A stretch of DNA of 64,000 nt from Nymphalis io (taxonomy: Eukaryota > Arthropoda > Insecta > Lepidoptera > Nymphalidae), in assembly GCF_905147045.1 (NCBI RefSeq), contig NC_065889.1, forward strand, positions 6,763,001 to 6,827,000, written 5' to 3'. Positions within the stretch are counted from its first letter, which is position 1; each line of letters starts with the position of its first letter. This document shows, piece after piece, positions 36,074 through 47,700 of this stretch. The notes beneath the pieces were generated by a model. The model did no database searches. It was not told the origin of the DNA and worked only from the letters and a program-made list of their open reading frames with translations. The position numbers and the translations under genes were made by a program.

Positions 36074-36926
36074 TAGGTCCTTACATATGAAGTTGGCATT
36101 TTGTACGGGAGGAATATAAAGCCAATTTTGTTTTTGTAAAATATATTTAATTAACCAAAGTATGCACCGTTGTTATCTATGCACTTTTGCCATCTCATAG
36201 GTAGTTCATTGATTCCTTTACTAAAAAAACCATGGGGGCAAGAATCAATAAACTCTTTGAAGGCGGCTTGGACTGCCACATCGGAGTTGAATATTTTTCC
36301 TTGTAAGAAGTTATCCAAATTCACAAGTAACTTTTTCTGAGTCTATTTTAGTTTAGGGCAGGATTTGGCTGGTGCCGATTATCGTACAGTATCCATTTTT
36401 CATCACAAGTAATGATTTGATTTAAAATCCCTTCATTATTTGTCGGCTGAGCAAAGTAACACAGCAATCGACGCGTGTTTGCAAGTTCGATACACTCAAT
36501 TCATGAGGTACCCATCGTTCAAGTGTTTTTACTTTCCCGATTTGCCTCACGTGGATTAATACAGTTTTATCACTTACCCCGAAGCCTGCAGCTATCTCTG
36601 AAGTGCTTTGTGATTGATCCGCTTCCACAATAGCCTTTAATTCTTCATTTAACATTAATCCTTTGAGCTGTTTCTGCAGCACTGGTGCCACGGTAGAACT
36701 CGTACTCGTAAATATACCGATATTTCATGTTTTCCATTGTGCGGTAATAAGCGACGCCAAAGAAAAAAATAATGAGGAAAAAACAAATAAATGACTGTTT
36801 TCAAAACTCAAATGTACCAGCTAAATGAATTTATAAATTTGAATTATGAATTCTTAACCAAAGAGGAGATATATCAGATCAAAGTGGTCAGTACGACAAA
36901 ACTCTAATTTCATATGTAAGGACCTA
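36074..36926 (-). mobile_element. Internally deleted mariner transposon
   Basis: Terminal inverted repeats 'taggtccttacatatgaa' lie at both ends (36074 onward and, inverted, ending at 36926), starting with the TA target duplication. On the minus strand the transposase pseudogene starts at 36737 (N-terminal YIYEYEFYRGTSAAETAQR), then jumps with a frameshift to NEELKAIVEADQSQSTSEIA and GFGVSDKTVLIHVRQIGKVK, RWVPHEL, and the first catalytic Asp in ITCDEKWILYDNRHQ. It jumps again to the C terminus (FLQGKIFNSDVAVQAAFKEF, MRWQKCIDNNGAYFG, stop). The part between, with the second and third catalytic Asp, is gone. At 853 bp against about 1.3 kb for intact mariners, it cannot be autonomous. Confidence 0.92.
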
Positions 36927-38410
36927 GTGTTTATAAGTATTGTTATCACTAAAAGACTTAAATCTTATGAATTATGACAGAGACATTCAGCGTAGCATAT
37001 CGTAGCGTACCCTACTGACCATTCATACATAGCCTTTTGGCGTCTGAACTATTCAAAGACATTCAGATGAAAAATAGTTAATTTACTACTTTTTACTGAT
37101 TTAACATAGGTATTCCTATGAATGAATACATTTCGATAAATAATGATTTCACTAGTAAATGCGATGTTAGAGCACGTGATCTAGTTACGGCATATTTAAA
37201 CAATAGTTTTTATAAAAATATCCACATTTGTCATTTTGTTTAAAATATGTTTTAATGTATATTTTCACCGAAATTTCATAAACGCCTGTTACTTATTTGT
37301 TTACAAACAAAGCATTGTGACTATCACAAATTCATTATAAACAGGTATACTTATTTATTCAAAGGATTTATTCTAAAATTTAAAATGAATATAAAAATAA
37401 ATTTAATAATAAACTTTAACAATAGCAATCTGCTTCACAATTTTTCTTTACTGCGTGGAAAATAATCCCGATCATTGATGATACATTACTAATGCTAAGC
37501 GTTGCCAAACAGAGTCAACTATCACTACGTAACCAAACATTAGCCTACACAAAAAAAATGACAAGTTCTTTTTTTGAAAACGCAAAATTTGAACTTAATA
37601 AAACTATGAAAAATAAAGATTGTATCTAATTGTAGAGTTTCTGGTATATTATCTAAGAGGAGTTATTCTATGTACATTTATTTTCTGAGTACATGTTTTA
37701 TATAACAAGAATAAATCTTTGTTATCTTATTTATCAATATCATAAAAAATACTCGGTTTATCGATTAGGGGTACAATATCGTAGAAATGCGTTCTCTAAA
37801 ATTACCCGCATCGTTTTACTAAAAACATACTGTGTTAAAAAATAAAAGAAAATCATTTGAACCGCTTTGATGCAAAGATAATTTTTACTTCAGTGGAACT
37901 TCGATCTATCAGTATGTTTGATCGATTTTTTGCAATAACGAGTAGTTTTTAGATACTTTTTTATCGCTTCTTTTATATCGAATGTTGCAATAACTACTTA
38001 CTATTGCAAATACTACATACATCGTCAATATGCCACCACTCCTGTTCTTTGTACCTCTAATTTCAATGGCTCACTCACTTTTCAAAAAACAACACAGCGA
38101 TACAAAATATTCATATTTAGAGAATAAATTATGAGTGGTGATGAGTGACTTGAGGCCGCTGTTACCGACAGGCCTGCGTATCCCTAACTCCTAATTTATA
38201 ACGGCCAGACGCACTTGCACTAAACCTTACTACCAGTAAAAATACATATTGCTTACTTAGTATAAACTGTCAAACAAACACAATTCAGAAGTATAATTAT
38301 TTAAATAGAGTTTTAAACGTTATATCCTCGAGGTATAATCAAAATGAAATTGACCGAAATTAGTCATTATTTTCAAAATAATACTATGTTTTTATTTAGT
38401 ATAATAGTTT

Positions 38411-38575
38411 GCCTGCTTCGTTGGTCTAGTTTCAAGCCTATAATGACTGTAGATCCTAAAGTTCAAGGTTCAAATCTCGTATCGTGTTATGAAAAATGTT
38501 ATTGAGTATTTTGTCGAAAAATTCTCAATAGCAATCCGGAGTTAAGAAGTTGGCAGTGCTTACACTCGGAATTCA
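38411..38575 (+). repeat. Second-family SINE copy
   Basis: The head 'gcttcgttggtctagtttca', 'aggttcaaatctcgtatcg' (B-box) and the core 'cgaaaaattctcaatagcaa' with 'tccggagttaagaagttggc' match the copy at 23763. The 3' end is truncated. Confidence 0.7.
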
Positions 38576-38895
38576 AATAAAACCGTTAAAAAAGAAAAGT
38601 TTCCCTTCCATTTTCACCCCTTAAATTAAAAATTTTAAAAATGTAAAATATATGTTCCAAGGCTTTCTAGACTCAGTATTTTTGTTTCATTATGTCAGCT
38701 TTTGTGTGTTGATACTCAGTCAGGACAAACAGTTTATAAGTAAAGATTTCTAAAACTGCCGATCCAAATTGTAAAATATAAGCGATCATTTGTTTTGACA
38801 AAAATACTGTGTATCAAGTAAATTAATCCTTGATATTCCCATTTTTATATTTTAAGACAAGAGAAGATACATTGTGTCCCGGACTATAAATATAT

Positions 38896-39182
38896 GCGCC
38901 GAGATGGTCCAGTGGTTAAAACGTGTGAATCTCAACCAACGAACGCGGGTTCAAATCCAGACAAGCACCACTGAATTTCCATGGACTTAATTTGTGTTTA
39001 TAATGCATCTGGTTCTGGGTGGGGAAGGAAAACATCGTGAGAAAATCTGAATGTGTCTAATTTCAATGAAATTCTTACACATTTGTATCCACCAACCCGC
39101 ATTGTAGCAGCGCTGTGGAATAAACTCCAGACCTTCTCATCAAAGTGAGAGGAGTTCTTAGCCCAGCAACAGAACATTCAAA
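38896..39182 (+). repeat. Full-length main-family SINE
   Basis: It reads 'gccgagatggtccagtggtt', 'gcgggttcaaatccagacaa', 'catcgtgagaaaatctgaat', 'caccaacccgcattgtagca' and 'ttcttagcccagcaacagaa' in order on the plus strand. A and B boxes are intact at the sequence level. I could not find a clear target-site duplication. Confidence 0.85.
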
Positions 39183-39540
39183 TTTGACATTATATTTATA
39201 TACAGAGTTATTTGTAAAAAAAATATTTTATTTTATTAAATAGGAAACCAACGCTGTATACAATTTTGTTTCTTATTCTAAACTACAATCTTAAATAACT
39301 TAAATATAAAAATTTCATACCATACCATAGGCTAACTTAATTTGCGTAGGAAAAAAGTACATTCTTTGAAATAAAACTTAAAAAAAGAACTAACTTACGT
39401 AAGCAAAAGAAAGAGAAACTATTTATAAAGACAAAACAAAACATGCAAAAATTATAACAAAAAAAGGAGTAAACGCCTATTCATAAAAAAATGACAATTA
39501 TATTAATTAATGGTAATAAACAAATTTATGAACTTACTTT

Positions 39541-39842
39541 TTTTTATTTTTTATAGAATAAGAAGGCGGACGAGCATATGGGCCACCTGATGCTAAGTGG
39601 TCACCAAACGCCCTTAGACATTGGCATTGTAAGAAATGTTAACCATCGCTTACATCACCAATGCGCCACCAACCTTGGGAACTAAGATGTTATGTCCCTT
39701 GTGCCTGTAATTACACTGGCTCACTCACCCTTCATACCGGAACACAACAATACCAAGTACTGCTGTTTTGCGGTAGAATATCTGATGAGTGGGTGGTAAC
39801 TACCCAGACGAGCTTGCACAAAGCTCTACCACCAGTAAAGTA
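39541..39842 (-). repeat. Short interspersed repeat, GGCGGACG family
   Basis: From left to right it reads a T-rich run, 'aaggcggacgagcatatggg', 'ccacctgatgctaagtggtc', 'gcgccaccaaccttgggaac', 'gttatgtcccttgtgcctgt', 'ctgatgagtgggtggtaact' and 'cttgcacaaagctctaccac'. The T-run on the left implies a poly(A) tail on the minus strand, so the element reads in minus. Other copies: 10365, 20262, 47952, 51793, 60168. It has no coding potential. Confidence 0.8.
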
Positions 39843-41049
39843 CAGTAACGAAAGTAGGTACATATTATGAGCATTGTCTTGCATCTTAGAAGTAAATAAA
39901 TGAAGGGCCACCCTAAGTGTAAGTATATTACTTAATAACCTCAATAATAATAACCTCGCAGGATAACTAACATCATAAGCAATTTTATATAAAACCATAA
40001 GCGATATTGTTTCATACAACCTCGATACAATAAAGTACAAAATCTATTGCAATTTGAAAACGGAGTATAAGTTCTAAATTAATAATTTATAAAGATATTT
40101 ACGTGTACACAAAGGTAATAGATATATTTAATTTAAAAAAAATAGTAAATCTATACAAAATGAATGCCATGTTACATATTGTAGAACTTATGTATTTAAT
40201 ATGTAAATATTGTAATACTATAATTATGACATAAGCTCCAGACGTTAAATAATCGCAAATATTTAATACAACATATTGAATACCAACAATTAACAATATT
40301 TATTATAATACCTATACCTCTTTACTGTATTATATTTTTTTCTCAAATTGAGATTTTTTGTAAAGAGGTTTTTCATACTTATTTTTCATATTCAGTTATA
40401 AATTAAAAAAATATAACAATGTTTCATTAAGCTTTACATGAGTATATGTAATTCGACACCTTTCACTATTCAAATCGTACTACTGAAATTTTAATCAGTT
40501 TCACCGAATTGATTTAGCTGTTATTGTGCACAAGCTTTTGCCAAACTAATACATTATTTTTATCTGTTTTAGAACGTGGATTCAATTTAAAAAAAACTGA
40601 TTGTTTAAAAACTTTTAAATCTTCTGCCGTTTTTAATTGCCAATTTTCTAAAGATTAAATAAGGACAAGAGAATAAAGTAAATATTGGGATGATTGAAAA
40701 CATACACTTGCTGATAAGAAATATAGGCAAAGTATTTTCTTTCTGCCAATAACTTTTATGCGATATTTTATCGTCTCACTGAAGACTATACGTAATAATC
40801 TTGTCTGTTTTATCCGTTCATTCAACTGTCGCCTGCTGGTTTAATGTTTCATGCATTCAATTAAATAGCGGTTTTTAAGATCTTGCGACATCACACAACA
40901 TAGTTTTTACTATTATTTGATGTGTTTTTATTTTTTTATATTGAAATTTACAAAATACGACAACAAAGTAGGTAAAATTTATAATAAATAATATAGAATT
41001 GTATAAGATATTGTTTTGTGTATTATTCTATCTATTTGATGTTATCGTT

Positions 41050-41262
41050 CTACTATGTCTCACTGCTGGGCAAATCCAACACGTTGCCTCACTCTAGGTA
41101 TACCAAAATTCCACCTGACACATGTCATCACTTCTTTAAGATGTTTTCCTTTGCCGCCAATGAATTTTTTTACAAAAACAAATTAAGTACTCAGTAGATC
41201 TCCGGTTTTGAACCCGCGATTACAGGTTCAAATTCCATCTACTGATCCATCTAGGCTATAGT
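41050..41262 (-). repeat. Degenerate SINE-like repeat
   Basis: 'ctcactgctgggcaaatcca', 'ccacctgacacatgtcatca', 'aagatgttttcctttgccgc', 'ggttttgaacccgcgattac' and 'gatccatctaggctatag' keep the order of the main SINE on the minus strand but are strongly diverged. It is an old copy or a sister family. Confidence 0.6.
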
Positions 41263-44200
41263 CCATTTAAATATAGTAAAAATAATTAAAATAAAATGAG
41301 CCTACCAAGATACATATCTTAAAAACTGTATATGTAATGGATCGACTTAAATGGATATAACACTTACAGATTTTTAATTAAAAACCTGTATGTCTGTATC
41401 ACGTTATGATTGTGACGTATATAATATATTTTCATATATACATTTGGAACAATTATCAATATAAACAAATAAATCTTTAAACTAATCTTAAAAGTAGTAA
41501 ATGATTCATTACCATTCGCATTAAAAGTACAAATAGCTTTATGAATCAGACCTTTTATTGAAAATTACCATTTAAAAAAATCAATCTTATTCAGGCTGAA
41601 CATCTTCCACATAAAAGAGACTCAGAACTAACCCGAAGAAGTCAAGAGGTGGCCTCGTAGATCTTAACTCAAGTTCACGAGATCAAACTCTGCCAAGCAA
41701 CATATTTTCTTTTTCTTTTAAAATTTTCATTTTTTATTTACCTATATGTATTTTATATACACAAAGCAATTTATTGGCTTAATGATTATTTCAATTCGAA
41801 TTTGGTGATTAAATAAATATATATATAATAGCCTTGAACTTGAATTATTTTCTTTGATTGGAGTTTAATTATGAAACGGCTACCCTTAATACAAATATTG
41901 TATCATGCGATACTTTATTTAAACGTATTTTTATGTACCAATTGTTAAAAAACAAGGATATCTGTAAAAAACACGAGAGCGGTGAGTCATGTGACGGCGC
42001 GTAGGCGCTTCACATAAAATCTCTCTGTGGACGCAGCGACGCTGAATCTGCCGCCCGTTCAATTGAAAGCAATTGGTTTAATTGACTTCAATTGAAATGA
42101 CCTCGCGCACCGGCTCCCACTTCTAGCTTGACACTTTTACATCTATCTTTTTTGGAGCTGACATAAAAGCGATGATATACGTCAGTGCCCCTAAATGAAC
42201 CCAATAAAACAACGCCACTTGCGTACAACGTATGTAATATTATGTACTTGTACAACATTCGTTGTTACATAATCGTCTTCTCTATAATAAGGCGATTATT
42301 TTTTTACAAATAATGTAATAACACGGAAATATATAAGGTTATGTAAAATAATTTTTAGGTACCTACTACCTATTTCGATGTTGAGAGTTAAGATTGTGAT
42401 TTATGTACTAAAATTGGGGGACTACTAATACAAAATGATTAAAATCAACAAAGCTGTTTGTCGACATTAAAGATGCATTTTTCGTCAATTCTAATTAACG
42501 CCTAAAATTTATTATTTTTTTTATAATCGAATAAAATAATAACGCACCTTAATAAATATGGTAACACCTTTACACGGAACATAACAATATTTATTTGAGT
42601 ATATGAAAAAGAAATCTTATGTAAAAAATAATCAATCGGTTATTCTTTGATGATTTTTATCTTATTTTATTTACTTGTAATCAACAGCGTTATAGAAATT
42701 GTACAGTTATAACTTACTACTTAAATATATGTGGCCTACATATAATTATATATTCAAATAAGGAATTTCAGGCATAGTTAGAGTTTGACTTAAGTACATT
42801 TTAAAGGTACATTCAAAAGGTTAGGCTTACTTACGGGTTATCACATTATTTAAAATTTATTACCATTAACTTCACAGCTTATATATGTAAATTAATAGAA
42901 GGGGGCATTCCAATTAACAATTATGACATACTTACTAGCTATATTATTTAAATTATTATAAAGCAAGAGTTCATTGAAAACAATTCAATATATGAATAGA
43001 AATTGCTACGTTCTAATTCTAATAAGTTATATAACCAATTTTTCAACAACTAGATTTTAACATATAAATTATTAATTTAAAAAACATAGGTACTTACTTA
43101 TAATTACATTGTCTCTAAATATACCTACGCTTAAGGATAAATCCTTTACTAAAAAATCTATATAAATAAACTAAAATAAAATTAGGATCTCTAATTAATG
43201 AAACATTTTAGTCAAAAATAAAATGGATAAATAATGACAAAGTATCCCAAAACGACTACATACATTTTTGGCACGTGTTCTGTCCGGTCCACAATTGCCG
43301 TTAATTAGGAAATGGCGCGCGGAGCGGTGGTAAAGCGCAAATGTCTTGAACTGTGTGGGCTGATTAATGGTAAACGCATGGAATCTGACATTTCCAAGAA
43401 TTAAGTAATAAAACAGGTGTTTTCTTATTAAATATCCATTTGTAAAAATATTTATATTATAGACCTAGATAGATTTTATTTTTATATAGATATCTATATA
43501 AAAATTAAATAAATTAAGCATGCGCAAGCTTTATTTAGCGTGTTGTTTCAAATTAAAATAGTTACACTAATAAAAGTTATGTTTAAAAAAATATTTATGT
43601 AAGAAAAATAAGATAAAAAGAATGGAGTTGGTATTTGTGGATTTTCGTAAAGAATTATGTATATAAGAATTATATAATTTAATTAATGAAAAAGAGTTAG
43701 GTGCTGAGTTTTTTACCAGTTTATTTTTGGTAGATTTATATTCGAAACCGATGTGCTAGCATTTCTTTTTTAATTTAGTTTAATGGTTCAAAATTGCATG
43801 CAAGAGCCTATTTGCAACACTATATAATATTCTTACTTATACGTATATTTTGTTTATCTATTTTAAAATAAGTCAAAACTACTAATCAAATTGAACAAAT
43901 TTAATTTTATTTCTTAATATTATGGCGATAATTTACAGTTTAAGGATTATATAATGTGTTTATACGTTATAAATCTTTTCAGATAAAGCTTATTAAAACA
44001 ACATTAATGTACAGATAAATTGTTGATTATAGATCCAGTTACTATTACCATTTTTAAATTATGTAATGTAATAACTTTGGTTGAATTTGAGTCACAGTGT
44101 TAATTATTATTAAAATAAATAACCTAAAACTTTTAAAAATAACCCATTAAACTTTCTAATTCATACCAGAAACTACTTAGAATAGCACTTTCGGAGATAT

Positions 44201-44340
44201 GCCATTACCGGCTTCCTATCTACACAACGGATCATGCTTATTTAAACTCTAATAGAAAAATAGAAGCTAAAGAAAAGGTAAATAGAAACTTTTGTTTCTT
44301 TGTGTTGATTTCACTTAATAACTCAATATAAACCTTTAGT

Positions 44341-44605
44341 AGTTAGTAGTTGGAATATACTTTCCTTTGACGCCGAAGGTTGTGGGTTCGATTCCCACCC
44401 AGTACAGACATTTGTGTGCATGAACATGTCTGTTTGTCCTGAGTCTGGGTGTAATTATCTATATAAGTATGTATTTACAAAAGAAAAGTACTATACTATA
44501 AGTATATACTGTAGTATATCAGTTGTTTGGTTTCCATAGCACAAGCTTTGTACAAGCTTAATTTGGGATCAGATGGCCGTGTGTGAAAATGTCCCAGGAT
44601 ATCTA
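44341..44605 (+). repeat. SINE of a third tRNA-like family
   Basis: 'gccgaaggttgtgggttcga' (B-box GGGTTCGATTCC) is followed by 'ctgtttgtcctgagtctggg', 'tgtaattatctatataagta', 'ggtttccatagcacaagctt' and 'gggatcagatggccgtgtgt', a combination I know from many lepidopteran genomes. It lies about 200 bp beyond the stop codon of the neighbouring minus-strand gene. Confidence 0.75.
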
Positions 44606-44798
44606 ACGATTAACGTTTTCAAAGTTACCTTAACATTAATATGATATGAGTATGTTTAATTTTTGCAATTCCTATTTTTTATTGGTTAATGCTATTGAAA
44701 TAATTTTATATTAATTAAAATAATGTTTTTATTGAAAAACGCAAAAATTAAACCAAAGCATTTTATACTTTTATTATACAAATTAAACAGTATTTTAG

Positions 44799-47700
44799 TT
44801 AATGCATCGAAAGGTGTTTTTCTTTCTTTTTATTCTTTTTACTTTTTCCTCCCCAAAAGCGCATAAAATCTTTACTAGAACTAGCCGCTTCTTCAGTTTC
44901 AGTAAGTAATATACGCCTCGCAATACTTGAGCTTACTATTTCGTCTTCTTCATTTTCTGTTTCAGGTATCATCGTTGGTACGTCTTCGAAACGTAAACGT
45001 CTTAAGTCTTCTGTTTTGTTATGTTTTTCAAGATGAACTTCACATGTAAAAGGAATACTATCAGGTGTCAAGGAAGTCTTATTTGATCGTTGATCATAAA
45101 TGGTACTTCTTATCTCCTTTTCATTGTCAGCAATTATTGCATGTCGTCTGTCCATTTTAAAATCTTTCTGGTCGACAGAAATTGTATCGCTTTGGGACGA
45201 CGATGATCTTGTTTCTTTAGCGAATTTTAATATATTCAGTTCTTTTGCGTAGTCTACGTTGTAAGTGTCAGTTTTGATTTTAGTTAGAGAATCTTTTAAA
45301 GCATCCACATATTGCAGTTCGTTTTTAATTTCCTTGATGTTAAATTGATCACAGCTCCCACCAGTTTGTATTGCTTCATCCTTTGAATTTATATGCGCGT
45401 ATTTACGTAGCTCCAGTTCAGTGAAGGATAACATATTTTTGGAGTCACTTTGCTTTGCATCGTATTCCTTGATAATATCTTTGGAGTATTTATCGTTATG
45501 TTTTCTTTTACAAAAACAAACTTCGAAACATTTTTTTAATATCTTTGTACATAAATTCCCATCAACGTTTGCTACTTTATCTTCATATATAATGTCATCA
45601 TCAAAATAATGTCCAGAAAACGTTAACTTGCAAGAAGCATCATCCACTTCCATTGGCGATCGCATAACAGTATCCAAAAACAATCTAGAATTAAAAATTA
45701 TATATTAAATACTGTATGTCATATTTCACCTATTGAATCGTATAAAAATTAGCGATCTTAAAAATGATGGCACTAAAATGTATTTATCTAAAACTATCTA
45801 ACGTGTTTTCAGATGCGTCAGTATAAACGAAGAAGGCTTCCGAGACTCCGGGTACGCATCGTTTGAGCCAGTAGTGGACGGTGTAGATCATCGTGAGAAG
45901 GACGGCTAGAAAGGTGAATGCGGCAAGATGTACATTAAGCTGGAGTTCCTTGGAAGCGCCACATAGGAGTTTATCTTCGTCGTATATATCTAAAAAAAAA
46001 ACAAACTCTTACATTCATTTTTGATTGGTGGTTTAGTAACGAATAAAACATTATTATTGAATTATTTTATTAACCGGTCAATTATACTACGACAACATTA
46101 AAATTTAAGTTAATATAAACTAGTATAGAAAGTTACTTCTTTATTACTTTTTTATTCTTGACTTAATTCCCATTTAACATATCGTTTCGTTTCGCAAAAA
46201 TAAGCGCAATCTGCAAATTTATTTTTCATAAATTTGCAGGTACTATTTTTGCAAAACTTCAAACAGCAGCACTATAATACATAATACTTCTATAAATTTA
46301 AGATATACATGTAGAATCACATATATTAATATTTATATATATATATATATAAATATAAATTATATATATATTTTATTATATATATATAAATTGGTTAGAA
46401 GTTTCTCTTCTTGTGCATGTGTTCGCTAATACATGCACATAATTTTTTATTACCATAAGAACCACAATTTGGCACTCCATCGCATGCATTCGTAGAGTCG
46501 ATACACACTCTAGTACCGACTACTTGGCACTCCAGGTATCCTGATGGACAGCGAGACTCGCTGTTAAGTAAAGACTGCGCCGGAGTCGTTACCAGCATCA
46601 TACGATCCAACTATAATTATTCCATCATTGCTTATAATAATAATTAAATTTTGATCTTACAAAACTACACAAACATTTACCTTCTATGGATATAAGCAGA
46701 ATCGATATTAAAATAGGTAAGGACAAAACAATTCTATATATGGACCGTATATTTTGAAAGTGGTGTAAGTCCATTTTCTTTTGTTTCGAGAAAATTAAAG
46801 GTTACTACTATATTTGTTGATTTAAACATACAGGCAAATCATATGAGGTCTGGCTATGTTTCTATTGTTTTATCAACATTTAATTTGTTTATATAAATTT
46901 GTTTTTGGCTAATTAGACTACGATAACACATATTTATGTGCTGTAAATGGACTTACACCACTTTCAAAATTAGACAATTGTAGAAATCGTTTAATTTCAA
47001 TTTTGAAAAATCAAATATCGCTTAAAATATACTTCATTTTAATATAATTTTGTTTACAAATACGCATAACAACAACAAAATTTTATTTTAGACGGCAATT
47101 ACATTGTCATTACAAGATACTGATTACAAGAATTTACTTATTCTCTGCATGTGGTAGTGTTTCAAAATATGCATGATGCACCGGAGGTATATAGGGTAGT
47201 AGCTGTTTCATGTCTTTATATTTTTCGTACGTAATAGGTCTGGCATTTTGGTACAAAGGCTCCAGGGCGATTTTTTCAAATTTTTACGGTCTTCCAGGAC
47301 GTAGAGGTAATAAATTGATAATTTTAAATTCTGCGTCCGTCATCGTTGTTTTATAAAAAATGGTATATGGTGCAATTTTGAGGAACCTCAACCAACATAT
47401 TTGCAACCTATTGACCTGTTCCCCATTAGTATTTTTTTATATGTTTTTTAATTGCATTTATTATTTTACTCTTCTGTTTGTATTGTAAGCCGTTTTATTT
47501 TTTTTGTTTTATTTGATAACTGGAGTGTTATCAAAAATTGTAATTAAGAGTATAAAATAAATGTTCAAAACATTTAAATTAATAAAACAATTACTAAATT
47601 TAATAGTCGTATTTTGATCACTTGTTAGGTAATATAAAATCATAGCTTAATCATATTTATGAATTTAAAATATATTATAGACTATTTCAATGTCAGGTCA

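Larger units (their letters stand above)
33701..44798. other. 11-kb gene desert upstream of repo
   Basis: There is no credible exon here apart from transposon remnants. Contents: SINE copies at 35672-35977, 38411-38575 and 38896-39182, a deleted mariner at 36074-36926, repeats at 39541-39842 and 41050-41262, a SINE at 44341-44605, and GC-rich islets near 41975-42125 and 43275-43385 that stand out from the AT-rich background and carry CAATTG/TTAATTA motifs. The size and islets fit a cis-regulatory domain of repo, which is an inference. Confidence 0.5.

Noticed and set aside
39661..40040. Open frames overlapping the GGCGGACG repeat
   Set aside because: The same frames recur in other copies (for example 51851-52126) with disruptions, so they are repeat-derived.
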